From Oscillospiraceae bacterium (GTDB taxonomy: Bacteria; Bacillota; Clostridia; Oscillospirales; Oscillospiraceae), in assembly GCA_017432615.1 (NCBI GenBank), contig JAFRIV010000029.1, forward strand, positions 32,918-96,917: 64,000 nucleotides of DNA, written 5' to 3'. The translations under genes were made by a program, and so were the position numbers. This document shows, piece by piece, positions 17,745 through 25,925 of the stretch. Each line of letters starts with the position of its first letter. Position 1 is the stretch's first letter. The notes under the pieces are model-generated. The model was given only the letters and a program-made list of their open reading frames with translations. It did no database searches and was not told where the DNA came from.

Positions 17745-19163
17745 ATGCAGAACACAAACGAAACAGGGAATGGCATGACAAAGGGCCTGTTTGGGGAAAC
17801 TGACCGGGAGAGCGGCGAATATCATTTTCGCAACGGCTATACCCAGCAGGTTTATTCCAACGCGCATTTTGTGCCGGTGGAAGAGAGTACCACCACGCCC
17901 AAATACTATCGCCCCTCGGAAAAATCACAGGATCGCACAGGCGGCAGGCAGGGTGGAAGCCGGCAGCAGAAAACAAAGAAAGGGTCTTCCTTTGCGGCGG
18001 TCCTGTTGCTGTGCCTGTTAAGCGGCATGATTGGCGGGGTGCTCGGCGCTTATCTGACGGCGCGTTTCTGGCAGACGGGTGAAGCTTCGCCGTCTGCTTC
18101 GGAAGAAGTCTATACGATGGCGGAGAAGGCCGCCTTTGAGGAGGAAGCCTTTGAAGATATGGCGCCTGCATCCGCTGCTGTCCCGGAAGAGATCTTTCCT
18201 ACGCCTGGGGAGATCTATGAGCTGGCCTGCAGCCAGACGGTCAGTATCGCAGTGGAGGTCGTCAATTACGACTTTTACGGCAACCAGATCCCGTCGGTGA
18301 TCAGCGGCTCAGGATTCCTGATCTCGGAAGACGGTTATATCCTCACCAATTACCATGTTGTGGAAAAGGCGGTGGAAGGCGCGCTGAACGTAACCATCAC
18401 CACTTATGATGGCTCCGTTTTCATCGGGCGGATCGTTGGCGCGGCACAGGAAGAAGATCTTGCTGTCATCAAAATCGACAGGAACGGCTTTGCCCCGGCC
18501 GTCTTCGGCAGCAGCGATGATCTGCAGGTCGGAGACAGCGTCTATACGGTCGGGAATCCTTATGGCATGCTGGAATTCACAATGACGATGGGCCACGTCA
18601 GCGCCCTCAACCGGACGATCGCGACGGAGGAATCCGAAACCGCCAGACCCATGTTCCAGATCGATGCTGCCGTTTATTCCGGCAATTCCGGCGGGCCGGT
18701 TTATAATAAATACGGTGAAGTGGTCGGAATCGTTACGGCAAAGTACAATTCCGCCGGCATGGAAGGGATCGGTTTTGCAATGCCCATCAGCCAGGTGCTG
18801 CCGGTCATCAACGAACTGATGGATAAAGGATATGTCAGCGGAAAAGCATCTCTTGGGGTGTCTTTTGACAGCCGCTACAATACCATCTACAGCCGTTACT
18901 ATCGGCTGCCTGCAGGGGCATTCGTCTCATCCGTCGCTTCCGGCAGCTGTGCAGACAAAGCCGGGATCCAGCCGGGAGATATCCTGATGCAGATCGGCGA
19001 ATGGGCGATTTCCGACTATGAAGATGTTCCGACGGCGCTTCGCCGTTTTTCCGCCGGAGAGTCGGCACAGCTCCGGCTTTATCGCGACGGGCAGATCCTG
19101 ACGGTTACGGTCACTTTTGATGAAGCGATCCCCAGCGTTGCCCAGAGTGCCGCTGCTCTTTAG
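17745..19163 (+). CDS. HtrA/DegP-like membrane-anchored serine protease with PDZ domain
   Basis: The 472-residue protein has a cytoplasmic N-terminal stretch of about 80 residues and one membrane span near residues 82-108 (FAAVLLLCLLSGMIGGVLGA). The trypsin-like domain has the triad H204 (TNYHVV), D238 (EEDLAVIK) and S315 (GNSGGP). The C-terminal PDZ domain (KAGIQPGDILMQIG) lies outside. This is the usual layout of Bacillota HtrA quality-control proteases at the membrane surface. A GAGGGG site precedes the ATG by 11 bp. The gene heads the run HtrA-phosphoribosyltransferase-tadA-carboxypeptidase. Confidence 0.93.
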   Translation: MQNTNETGNGMTKGLFGETDRESGEYHFRNGYTQQVYSNAHFVPVEESTTTPKYYRPSEKSQDRTGGRQGGSRQQKTKKGSSFAAVLLLCLLSGMIGGVLGAYLTARFWQTGEASPSASEEVYTMAEKAAFEEEAFEDMAPASAAVPEEIFPTPGEIYELACSQTVSIAVEVVNYDFYGNQIPSVISGSGFLISEDGYILTNYHVVEKAVEGALNVTITTYDGSVFIGRIVGAAQEEDLAVIKIDRNGFAPAVFGSSDDLQVGDSVYTVGNPYGMLEFTMTMGHVSALNRTIATEESETARPMFQIDAAVYSGNSGGPVYNKYGEVVGIVTAKYNSAGMEGIGFAMPISQVLPVINELMDKGYVSGKASLGVSFDSRYNTIYSRYYRLPAGAFVSSVASGSCADKAGIQPGDILMQIGEWAISDYEDVPTALRRFSAGESAQLRLYRDGQILTVTVTFDEAIPSVAQSAAAL

Positions 19164-19192
19164 TGAATTCATTTTTAAAAGGAGAGTTTCTC

Positions 19193-19741
19193 ATGACGTA
19201 TGAAATCGATCTGGCCGGCCTTAAGCGCCAGCTCCCTATCTGCAAGGTGACGGATAACCTTTATATCGGCGCATTTGTCATGTTCGGCGATGTGGAATTG
19301 ACAGAGCATTGCGCAAAGGAACTTCTTGCGCGTGCTCCGGAATTTGACTATATTATTGCCCCCGAAGCAAAGGCGATCCCTCTTGCCTATGAAATGTCGA
19401 GACAGAGCGGGAAAAAGTATTTTATCACCCGCAAGCATGCCAAAGCATATATGACTGACATTTTTAAGGTGGATGTGCGCTCCATTACCACCGATGCCGA
19501 GCAGACGCTGATCATCGACTCGGTCGATGCCGAAGAAATGCACGGAAAGCGGATGCTGCTTGTTGACGATGTGATCTCTACCGGAGAATCGATCCATGCC
19601 GTGGAGAAGCTTGTGGAAGAAGCGGGCGGCATTGTTGCGGCAAAGGCGACACCGCTTGCAGAAGGTGATTCCTACTATCGCAAGGATATCATTGCCCTCG
19701 GCCAGCTGCCTCTGTTCAACGCCGACGGCTCTGTGAAGTGA
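19193..19741 (+). CDS. Adenine phosphoribosyltransferase-like protein
   Basis: This 182-residue type I phosphoribosyltransferase has the PRPP-binding loop MLLVDDVISTGES at about residues 120-133. The N-terminal half resembles Apt-type enzymes (YIIAPEAKAIPLAYEMSRQSG, then YFITRKHAKAYM). It probably salvages a purine base to its nucleotide with PRPP, although the exact base is not certain. The ATG at 19193 is chosen for its AAGGAGAG site; an upstream in-frame start at 19163 has none. It overlaps tadA by four bases (GTGA). Confidence 0.85.
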   Translation: MTYEIDLAGLKRQLPICKVTDNLYIGAFVMFGDVELTEHCAKELLARAPEFDYIIAPEAKAIPLAYEMSRQSGKKYFITRKHAKAYMTDIFKVDVRSITTDAEQTLIIDSVDAEEMHGKRMLLVDDVISTGESIHAVEKLVEEAGGIVAAKATPLAEGDSYYRKDIIALGQLPLFNADGSVK

Positions 19742-20208
19742 CGGCCGCCGAGCGCGAAAACGCTATGCGCCTGGCACTGTCCCTCGCTGCCGATGCCGCA
19801 GACTGCGGAGAAGTTCCCGTGGGCTGTGTGATCACCGACAAAAACGGCACGGTGATCGGTTGCGGCAGAAACCGGACCCGGGAGAGAGCGGATGCTACAG
19901 CTCATGCCGAAATCGAGGCGATCCGGGAAGCCTGCCGCGCCCTGGGCGACTGGCGACTGGAAGGGTGTACCCTGTCCGTTACGCTGGAACCCTGCCCCAT
20001 GTGTGCCGGCGCCATCATGTCTGCTAGGATCCCCACCGTCGTTTACGGCGCGAAAGACAGTGTGAAAGGGGCATGCGGCAGCGTGATCGACCTGTTTTCG
20101 GAAAACTTTCCGGAAAAGTGTGCAGTTTTTGCAAATGTTTTTCCGGAGGAGAGCAGCGCATTGCTCTCAGGCTTTTTTAAAACGGTAAGAGAGGGGGAAA
20201 GCGTTTGA
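19738..20208 (+). CDS. tadA: tRNA adenosine(34) deaminase
   Basis: The 156-residue zinc deaminase converts A34 of tRNA-Arg(ACG) to inosine. The active site is complete: H56-A-E58 (ATAHAEIEAI) and P-C86-P-M-C89 (LEPCPMCAGA), with SARIPTVVYGAKD as the family signature. It starts with GTG, overlapping the previous stop. Its TGA overlaps the TTG start of the next gene, so three genes are tightly coupled. Confidence 0.94.
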   Translation: MTAAERENAMRLALSLAADAADCGEVPVGCVITDKNGTVIGCGRNRTRERADATAHAEIEAIREACRALGDWRLEGCTLSVTLEPCPMCAGAIMSARIPTVVYGAKDSVKGACGSVIDLFSENFPEKCAVFANVFPEESSALLSGFFKTVREGESV

Positions 20209-21083
20209 TCAAACGAATCATGTGGCTGGTCGCCATGGCGTGCCTGGGGCTTTCTCTGTATACCGTTGTGATGGCCCGCAGTGACAGTATTGATGAGAAG
20301 GTGATCTTCGGCGGGTATGCGGATGTATATGCCGGAGTCGAGCGGATCTCCTATAAAGACCCGAATGAAGTGGTGGAAGTGGAAGATGACGGGCTGGACT
20401 GGCCGGATATCGACATTACCCTTACGCAGTATTCCATGGTGAATGCCGACAATCTCCTGGCTTCAGCCTACGAGCCGGACCTTGCTCTCGACGAGGACGG
20501 AAAAAACGCCCCGATCTACGGTACGCGATACCAGTATTTCGCGGCGATCGCAAAACCCTATCTGGACAAGATGCTGCAGGATATGGAGGCGCTGGGCTTT
20601 ACGCCGTATATTGCCAGTTCCTACCGCACGTATTCGTACCAGGCACAGCTGTTCAACACCAAAGCCTTCGGCATCTTCATGGAGATGGGGTATACCAATC
20701 GGGATTACGATGAATACGGCACCGAAGAAGGTACCGAAGTCTATAACGCCTATCAGCTGGCTGCGGAACGGGCAAAAAAGTATACTGCGGCGCCGGGAGC
20801 CAGTGAACACCAGCTTGCTTTGGCTGTCGACATCTGGGACAGGGAACGTCAGCGCATCGGGACCTACTCCAACATGGATGAGAATTTTCGCAACTGGCTG
20901 GAAGAACATTCCTGCGAATACGGCTTCATCCAGCGGTATCCGTCCAAAAAGCTGCTGCGTACCGGCTGGGACGAGCCGTGGCATTACCGCTATGTAGGCG
21001 TTGAGGTCGCGACGTTCATTAAAGAGCATGATATGTGCTATGAGGAATTCTACAAGCACTACGTTCCTGATTTTAAAGACTGA
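20205..21083 (+). CDS. M15-family D-alanyl-D-alanine carboxypeptidase (VanY-like)
   Basis: The 292-residue membrane-anchored or exported protein has an N-terminal hydrophobic segment (MWLVAMACLGLSLYTVVMA). The M15B/VanY zinc peptidase domain carries SSYRTYSYQAQLFN, the metal motif SEHQLALAVDI (H and D ligands) and the catalytic EPWHYRY. It would trim D-Ala-D-Ala stems of peptidoglycan outside the membrane. The TTG at 20205, 8 bp after GAGGGGG and overlapping the tadA stop, is the best start; ATG 20220 is the alternative. It ends the operon before a strong terminator. Confidence 0.9.
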   Translation: MIKRIMWLVAMACLGLSLYTVVMARSDSIDEKVIFGGYADVYAGVERISYKDPNEVVEVEDDGLDWPDIDITLTQYSMVNADNLLASAYEPDLALDEDGKNAPIYGTRYQYFAAIAKPYLDKMLQDMEALGFTPYIASSYRTYSYQAQLFNTKAFGIFMEMGYTNRDYDEYGTEEGTEVYNAYQLAAERAKKYTAAPGASEHQLALAVDIWDRERQRIGTYSNMDENFRNWLEEHSCEYGFIQRYPSKKLLRTGWDEPWHYRYVGVEVATFIKEHDMCYEEFYKHYVPDFKD

Positions 21084-21124
21084 GCGGATTCCTCCCTTTT
21101 CGCTGGATGCGGCCTGAACAAAGA

Positions 21125-21163
21125 AAAAATCTCCGGTCCGGGGTTTCCGGATCGGAGATTTTT
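21125..21163. terminator. Bidirectional terminator, carboxypeptidase / flavin reductase
   Basis: A 17-bp stem (21125-21141 with 21147-21163) with one G-T pair and a 5-nt loop lies between convergent genes. It has A-tract and T-tract flanks, so it works on either strand. Confidence 0.85.
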
Positions 21164-21181
21164 CATGCTGTACAACCGGTA

Positions 21182-21754
21182 TTACTTTTTCAGAAGCGGA
21201 GCGCCGATGTTCCATGCCTGCCCGATCTTTTCGCCCAGGGCATAATAGCCGTTTCGCATCTGATCGAATGCAAAAGCATTCAGCTTTGCCGCGTCGACTT
21301 TGCCTTTTTCATCAAGGACGGTCTCTTCCGCCAGCACATTTACGATCTTGCCGAGCACTCGCAGGCCGTAAGGCTGCTCCTGCATCTCAACGACCTCGCA
21401 TTCCAGCGTCAGGGGATATTCCGTAATGACGGGGGCATCCACCCGGCTGCTTTTCTCGGCATGGAGGCCGGTAAGGTCAAACTTATCCGGGAACTTGTTG
21501 CCGCTCACAAGGCCGAGATAATCGGACTCTCTGATCGTATCCGTGCCCGGAACGGCAAGGGTGAAAGCCTTGCGTGCTTTGAGATTGGCAACCGTCTTGT
21601 GATCTTCTTCCAGATTCAATGCGACCATATCTTCTGCGCAGATGCCGCCCCATGCCATCATCATAACATCAACGGAATCATCTTCATTGTAGGTGCCGAT
21701 CATATAAGTCGGCATGGGATACAGATAAGGCTTGACGCCGAGTTCTTTCTTCAT
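21182..21754 (-). CDS. Flavin reductase-like (flavoredoxin-type) FMN-binding protein
   Basis: The 190-residue cytoplasmic protein matches the flavin reductase-like FMN-binding split-barrel family: PYLYPMPTYMIGTY, VDVMMMAWGGICAED, FTLAVPGTDTIRESDYLGLV and the C-terminal LNAFAFDQMRNGYYALGEKI. Such proteins bind FMN and reduce a substrate or protect against oxidants; the partner is unknown. It has its own promoter and a shared terminator. Confidence 0.88.
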   Translation of the reverse strand: MKKELGVKPYLYPMPTYMIGTYNEDDSVDVMMMAWGGICAEDMVALNLEEDHKTVANLKARKAFTLAVPGTDTIRESDYLGLVSGNKFPDKFDLTGLHAEKSSRVDAPVITEYPLTLECEVVEMQEQPYGLRVLGKIVNVLAEETVLDEKGKVDAAKLNAFAFDQMRNGYYALGEKIGQAWNIGAPLLKK

Positions 21755-21809
21755 AGCAAATCTCCTTTATTCTGAGGCAATTGTTGACAGTTCTTTGCCT
21801 TCTTACTAT

Positions 21810-21838
21810 ATTATAAGCAGTGCAGGCATTGAAATCAA
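21810..21838 (-). promoter_or_regulatory. Flavin reductase promoter
   Basis: On the minus strand, TTGATT (21833-21838) and TATAAT (21810-21815) are 17 bp apart, about 55 bp before the ATG at 21754. Confidence 0.7.
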
Positions 21839-21895
21839 GTACGCACATTCAGGAATTATATTATCTTGCAAAAAACACCGAAAATGCTGTATTTC

Positions 21896-21924
21896 TTGAC
21901 AAATCGACCACTATTGGGTATAGT
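21896..21924 (+). promoter_or_regulatory. Strong promoter of the zinc-ribbon gene
   Basis: Consensus TTGACA (21896-21901) and TATAGT (21919-21924) are 17 bp apart. The transcript would start near 21931, which leaves a leader of about 150 nt. Confidence 0.75.
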
Positions 21925-21930
21925 CTAAAC

Positions 21931-22081
21931 AAGACTGCAGGGATCGATACCCGGCTTTGCATACCCTGTGGCTTCCAATGTGAATATGACAGGATCAGAA
22001 ACAGGCGGACTGATAACTTATCCCACTCCCCGTATGGGGAGCGGGATACAGGTCGTTATCCTGTTTTTGAGGGGAAGGAGA
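21931..22081 (+). ncRNA. Structured 5' leader of the zinc-ribbon gene
   Basis: The roughly 150-nt leader can form CAGGG/CCCTG (21938-21968) and a 13-bp stem with one mismatch (22019-22031 with 22036-22048, loop GTAT). GATAAC/GTTATC (22012-22017, 22055-22060) can enclose that stem. ATCCTGT (22058-22064) can pair either with ACAGGAT upstream or, as ACAGG-N7-CCTGT followed by TTTT, in a short terminator-like hairpin just before the ribosome site. These exclusive pairings suit an attenuator or riboswitch. No known class was recognised. Confidence 0.4.
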
Positions 22082-22516
22082 ATGCATTTGTTCAAGTGGC
22101 TGAAGAAACTGTTTTCGAAACCGGAGCCTGCAGCAGAGTCGCAGGCGGCTCAAAATGCAGACCGGAATGTCGGGAGGATAATGGAAAAGCCCTGCCTTTC
22201 CTGCGGAAAGCCGATCTCCTATGATCCGGCCTGGAAGCACATCCCCAACTACTGCGCCGCATGCAAGGCAAAGTACCGGGAGAAACGGGGGATGATCACA
22301 AGAACATGCAAAAGATGCGGAAAGACCTTCACACTTCCGGAGAATGTACAACACTGGCCCAATTACTGCCAGGAGTGCAGGGCAAGGTATCGCCCGGAAG
22401 AAAAAATCACGAGAAAGTGCCGCAGCTGCGGAAGAAAATTCATCTTCTCGTCTAAAATTCAGCACTGGCCCAATTATTGCCGGGAGTGTCAGGCAAAGCG
22501 CCGGGAGAAGCGGTAG
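22082..22516 (+). CDS. Small protein with three tandem zinc-ribbon repeats
   Basis: The 144-residue basic protein has an amphipathic N terminus (MHLFKWLKKLFSK) followed by three copies of a CxxCGK-x(18-20)-H-x-PNYC-xx-C module (repeat starts CLSCGK, CKRCGK, CRSCGR). Each offers four cysteines for one zinc ion. Repeats 2 and 3 share HWPNYC and near-identical DNA, so they arose by recent duplication. The function is not known; nucleic-acid or protein binding is plausible. ATG 22082 follows AAGGAG closely and is preferred over a GTG at 21968, which lies inside the leader. Its stop abuts the stop of the next, convergent gene. Confidence 0.75.
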   Translation: MHLFKWLKKLFSKPEPAAESQAAQNADRNVGRIMEKPCLSCGKPISYDPAWKHIPNYCAACKAKYREKRGMITRTCKRCGKTFTLPENVQHWPNYCQECRARYRPEEKITRKCRSCGRKFIFSSKIQHWPNYCRECQAKRREKR

Positions 22517-23917
22517 TCAGTAGGTCGTCAGAACGAGATACCCGTAATAGGCGTCCGGAGCTTCCGTCAGGGTGATCCTCAGAGGGGTACCTGCTGCCTG
22601 ATAACTCCAGTATTCGGCCTGCTCAAAAATATCCGAGGTGATCAGCACATCGTAAGTCCCGTCGCCGTTTTCATATGCCCCGTCCAGCACAATGTTGCTT
22701 ACGGTCGTCTGCCAGGTGTTTACCCACATCCTGTCGAGCAGGGCGAGCTCCGCACGCCACTGCAGATCACTGCCGGGAGACGTATGCCGGAGCAGATAAG
22801 GATAATAATAGTCGGCATACCGCGACCCGAAGTAGTTGTAATACGCCTCTGCAAACTTACAGGCATATTCAAAAAGACGAGAAGCGGTATCTTCATCGCA
22901 TTCCGCCGAGTATTCCTTTTTTTCTCCAAGCGCATTGTCCGGCAGAAGGATCGAATCCGGTACGCCTTCCGGCTTCACATAATTGTCCGGGAGCGGTTCC
23001 ACAAGCCAGGCGTCCGGAAGATAGCGGGTGCCGCCCGCCTGATTGGCAGAGCGATTGACAGCTTCCCCGTCAAAGTACATGCAGGTGGAATTTCCGCCGT
23101 CCATGTTGGCAGCGTTGATGCAACGGAATTTGTACGCCATGATATCCGCAAGATCGTCAAAAGTGACGCCGATGCTGTAGCCCTGCCGGCCGTCGATTGC
23201 AACCAGGACAATGGCACCGTCTTCCCGCTGACCAATCGCCGTCCGTGCACCGATACCGCTTTCAAAAACACCCGAATCCGCTCTGATCCCGTCCTGAACC
23301 AGTGCCGGACCGAAGCAGACCGCGTCCCGGAACCCGAACCGGACGCACTCCTCGTAGTTATAATACCCTGCCCAGAGATGGTGTTCGCTGTCAAGAGCGG
23401 CTATTGCGTCATATGGAATTGTGCTGAAGGAGATACCGCGGCTGAAGGTGATGCCGCTGGGCGGCCAGCCGTTTCCGCCGCCGCCGTCGTCGAGGAAGCC
23501 TCCCGCATTGATCCCGGCAACTGCGCCGTACTGCTCGGCCATTGCATCGAGAGTCAACCCATAGCCGCCCCATTCAGTGGGTTCGGGCAGTGCTGTCCCA
23601 ACGAATACCCGTGCCGGATCCAGGACGACAATGGCATAGACGGTAGCCCCTTTGTAATGAAACTGATAGCGGATGAGGCCGTCACCGTCATCATCTGACA
23701 GCCTTTCTTCTCCCGGGATGCCCTGCGGTGCGTCGAGTGCGTAAACAGCCGTGCTCCCGTGCAGGAGAAACAGGCCGAACAGCAGCACGACAGAGAGCAT
23801 CCATACCGAAACGTTGCAAAGGTGAGGAACACTCCTGGAATATAAAAGAGGTCTTTTCTGGGTTTTCTTCACGGCCGGATCTGTCCTTTCACGGATTTTT
23901 GAAAACCAGTTTAACAT
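22517..23917 (-). CDS. Membrane-anchored phosphodiester glycosidase (NAGPA/DUF2233) family protein
   Basis: The roughly 466-residue protein has one N-terminal membrane span (VSVWMLSVVLLFGLFLLHGS). The extracellular NAGPA domain carries GAVAGINAGGFLDDGG, ARTAIGQREDGAIVLVAIDG and NMDGGNSTCMYFDGE, all typical of the family. A C-terminal domain of about 130 residues (SAECDEDTASRLFEYACKF onward) resembles an NTF2-like fold by its spacing only. The family cleaves sugar-1-phosphodiesters, for example in teichoic acid or capsule turnover. No clear ribosome site was found. ATG 23917 is used, and GTG 23926 is an alternative adding three residues. Confidence 0.85.
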   Translation of the reverse strand: MLNWFSKIRERTDPAVKKTQKRPLLYSRSVPHLCNVSVWMLSVVLLFGLFLLHGSTAVYALDAPQGIPGEERLSDDDGDGLIRYQFHYKGATVYAIVVLDPARVFVGTALPEPTEWGGYGLTLDAMAEQYGAVAGINAGGFLDDGGGGNGWPPSGITFSRGISFSTIPYDAIAALDSEHHLWAGYYNYEECVRFGFRDAVCFGPALVQDGIRADSGVFESGIGARTAIGQREDGAIVLVAIDGRQGYSIGVTFDDLADIMAYKFRCINAANMDGGNSTCMYFDGEAVNRSANQAGGTRYLPDAWLVEPLPDNYVKPEGVPDSILLPDNALGEKKEYSAECDEDTASRLFEYACKFAEAYYNYFGSRYADYYYPYLLRHTSPGSDLQWRAELALLDRMWVNTWQTTVSNIVLDGAYENGDGTYDVLITSDIFEQAEYWSYQAAGTPLRITLTEAPDAYYGYLVLTTY

Positions 23918-23986
23918 AGTTTTCACGGTTTCACAACCGGAACTGCCATTTTCGGCCTTTTTTGGTCAGGATCTGCAAAAAACTTC

Positions 23987-24015
23987 TTGCAAATCGCAAT
24001 TTATAGTGCTATACT
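23987..24015 (+). promoter_or_regulatory. rimP-nusA-infB operon promoter
   Basis: TTGCAA (23987-23992) and TATACT (24010-24015) are 17 bp apart. Transcription would start near 24022, about 20 nt before the leader hairpin. Confidence 0.75.
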
Positions 24016-24040
24016 GCTCCAGTAAGATGAAGTTAGAGTA

Positions 24041-24067
24041 AGAGAGGGTTGTGGCCCTCTCTTTTTT
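24041..24067 (+). terminator. Leader attenuator hairpin before rimP
   Basis: An 8-bp stem AGAGAGGG/CCCTCTCT (24041-24048, 24055-24062) is followed by TTTTTT (24062-24067), between the promoter and the rimP ATG. It has the form of an intrinsic terminator inside the 5' leader, so expression of the whole operon probably depends on read-through or antitermination. Confidence 0.75.
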
Positions 24068-24089
24068 AGGGTTTTTAGAAAGGGCGGTC

Positions 24090-24545
24090 ATGAGTAAAAT
24101 TACGGACGCGGTAACGGCTCTTGCCAAAGATGCAGTGGAAGCACAGGGCTGTTCCCTCTGGGATGTGGAATATGTTAAGGAGGCCGGCACCTACTACCTC
24201 CGGGTGTTTATTGACAAGGAAGGCGGAGTTTCCATTGATGACTGTGAAGCCATCAGCCGCGTGCTGGATCCGATCCTTGATGAGGCAGATCCGATTCCTG
24301 ACAGTTATGTGTTTGAAGTCGGTTCAGCCGGGGCGGAAAGGGAATTAAAACGGCCTTCCGATTTTGAACAGTTTATGGGCAGTGAGATTGAAGTGAAGAC
24401 CTATCGTCCCATCAACGGCCGTAAGGCATTTGTGGGCAGACTCGCCTCTTATGATAACGGAACGGTAACCGTGACGGTCGGAAATGAAAACATCAGCCTC
24501 TCCGCGCAGGATGTTGCCCGGGTGAAGCTCCATGTTTCCTTTTAA
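24090..24545 (+). CDS. rimP: Ribosome maturation factor RimP
   Basis: The 151-residue protein matches RimP: SKITDAVTALAKDAVEAQGC, LRVFIDKEGGVSIDDCEAIS, DPIPDSYVFEVGSAGAEREL and the small C-terminal SH3-like domain (DNGTVTVTVGNENISLSAQD). It helps assemble the 30S subunit. It is the first gene of the nusA operon, as in other Bacillota. ATG 24090 is chosen over GTG 24051, because the latter lies inside the terminator hairpin. Confidence 0.93.
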   Translation: MSKITDAVTALAKDAVEAQGCSLWDVEYVKEAGTYYLRVFIDKEGGVSIDDCEAISRVLDPILDEADPIPDSYVFEVGSAGAERELKRPSDFEQFMGSEIEVKTYRPINGRKAFVGRLASYDNGTVTVTVGNENISLSAQDVARVKLHVSF

Positions 24546-24567
24546 ATAGAATGGAGAAGTCAACAAA

Positions 24568-25620
24568 ATGAACGCAGAGTTTTTTGAAGCGATCGAGGAC
24601 ATCGAAAAAGAAAAAGGTATTCCGAGAGAATACATGTATGAGAAGATCCGCCTGGCTATGCTGGCAGCGTTTCGCCGTGACAATCCGGATTGTGAAGACA
24701 ATGTGGAGATCATCATGGACGAGAACAAAAAGCAGGTCGGGATGCATGTCAATAAAACAGTGGTAGAAGAAGTGGAGGATCCGTCCCACGAGATCCAGCT
24801 GGAAGCGGCTAAGAAGATTTCCAAACGGGCTTCCGTCGGCAATGTGGTTGCTGTTCCGGTAGAGACAAAGAAGTTCGGCAGAATCGCGGCACAGGCAGCA
24901 AAACAGGTGATCATCCAGGGAATCCGTGAAGCCGAACGCGGCCTGATCTATGAAGAATTCACTTCGAAAGAGCACGAGATCCTGACAGGGATCGTCACCA
25001 GGATCGAGCCGAAAACAGGGGCTGTTTCCATCCGCATCGCCTCCAACAGCGAGTTTACCGAAGCTATGCTGGCTGCCAATGAGCGCATCAAAACAGAAGT
25101 GCTCAAAGAAGGGGACAGGATCAAGGTCTATGTTGTGGAAGTGCGCAATTCTTCCCGCGGCCCGCAGGTATTGATCAGCAGAACGCATCCGGGGCTCGTA
25201 AAGCGGCTGTTTGAACTGGAAGTTCCGGAAATTGCCGACGGCACGGTAGAGATCATGTCGGTTGCCCGTGAAGCGGGAAGCCGTACAAAAATGGCAGTGC
25301 GTTCCGAAAACCCGGACGTGGATCCCATCGGTTCCTGCGTCGGCCCGAAAGGCGGGCGTGTTGCTGCAATCGTCGAGGAACTCGGCGGTGAAAAGATCGA
25401 TATCATCAAATACAGTGATGTTCCGGAGGATTATATTGCCGCGGCACTGGCCCCTTCAGAGGTCGTCAGTGTGACGATGGCAGAGGAAGGAAAGAGCTGC
25501 CGCGTGGTAGTTCCCGACGATCAGCTTTCTCTTGCAATCGGCAAAGAAGGGCAGAATGCCCGCCTCGCCGCAAAACTGACGGGTTATAAGATCGACATTA
25601 AACCTGTAAGCGAAGCATAA
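24568..25620 (+). CDS. nusA: Transcription termination/antitermination factor NusA
   Basis: The 350-residue protein has the NusA N-terminal RNA polymerase-binding domain (MNAEFFEAIEDIEKEKGIP), an S1 domain at about 130-200 (LTGIVTRIEPKTGAVSIRI) and two KH domains (DPIGSCVGPKGGRVAAIVEE, LSLAIGKEGQNARLAAKLTG). It ends after KH2, as usual in Bacillota, without the extra C-terminal repeats of proteobacteria. It controls pausing, termination and antitermination, so it could act on the hairpin in its own leader. Confidence 0.96.
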   Translation: MNAEFFEAIEDIEKEKGIPREYMYEKIRLAMLAAFRRDNPDCEDNVEIIMDENKKQVGMHVNKTVVEEVEDPSHEIQLEAAKKISKRASVGNVVAVPVETKKFGRIAAQAAKQVIIQGIREAERGLIYEEFTSKEHEILTGIVTRIEPKTGAVSIRIASNSEFTEAMLAANERIKTEVLKEGDRIKVYVVEVRNSSRGPQVLISRTHPGLVKRLFELEVPEIADGTVEIMSVAREAGSRTKMAVRSENPDVDPIGSCVGPKGGRVAAIVEELGGEKIDIIKYSDVPEDYIAAALAPSEVVSVTMAEEGKSCRVVVPDDQLSLAIGKEGQNARLAAKLTGYKIDIKPVSEA

Positions 25621-25652
25621 GCGGGGAATACCCGAAGAGAGGGGAGAGAAAG

Positions 25653-25925
25653 GTGGCACCTGAAAAAAAGATCCCGATGCGGCAGTGCCTTGGATGCCGT
25701 GAGATGAAGCCGAAGGCAGATCTGATCCGCATTGTGCGTTCTCCGGAGGGATCCGTTTCTATGGATCTGAAAGGGAGAGCGCCGGGCAGGGGCGCCTATT
25801 TATGCCGCAATGCTGACTGTCTCAAACGGGCGATTAAAGGGAGAGCGCTGGAACGTGTTTTCTCTGTAAAGATCGACAATGCGATTGCAGAGGCTCTTCA
25901 GCAGGAAATGGAGGAACAGCCGTGA
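25653..25925 (+). CDS. rnpM: RNase P modulator / YlxR (DUF448) RNA-binding protein
   Basis: The 90-residue basic protein has the YlxR signature IPMRQCLGCREMKPKADLIR, then GRAPGRGAYLCRNADCLKRA. YlxR (RnpM) binds RNase P RNA in Bacillus. It starts with GTG 25653 after a GGGGAGAG site. Its TGA overlaps the GTG of ylxQ. Confidence 0.92.
   Translation: MAPEKKIPMRQCLGCREMKPKADLIRIVRSPEGSVSMDLKGRAPGRGAYLCRNADCLKRAIKGRALERVFSVKIDNAIAEALQQEMEEQP

Noticed and set aside
21968-22081. N-terminal extension of the zinc-ribbon protein from GTG 21968
   Set aside because: It has no ribosome site, and the region forms strong RNA structure. ATG 22082 has AAGGAG.
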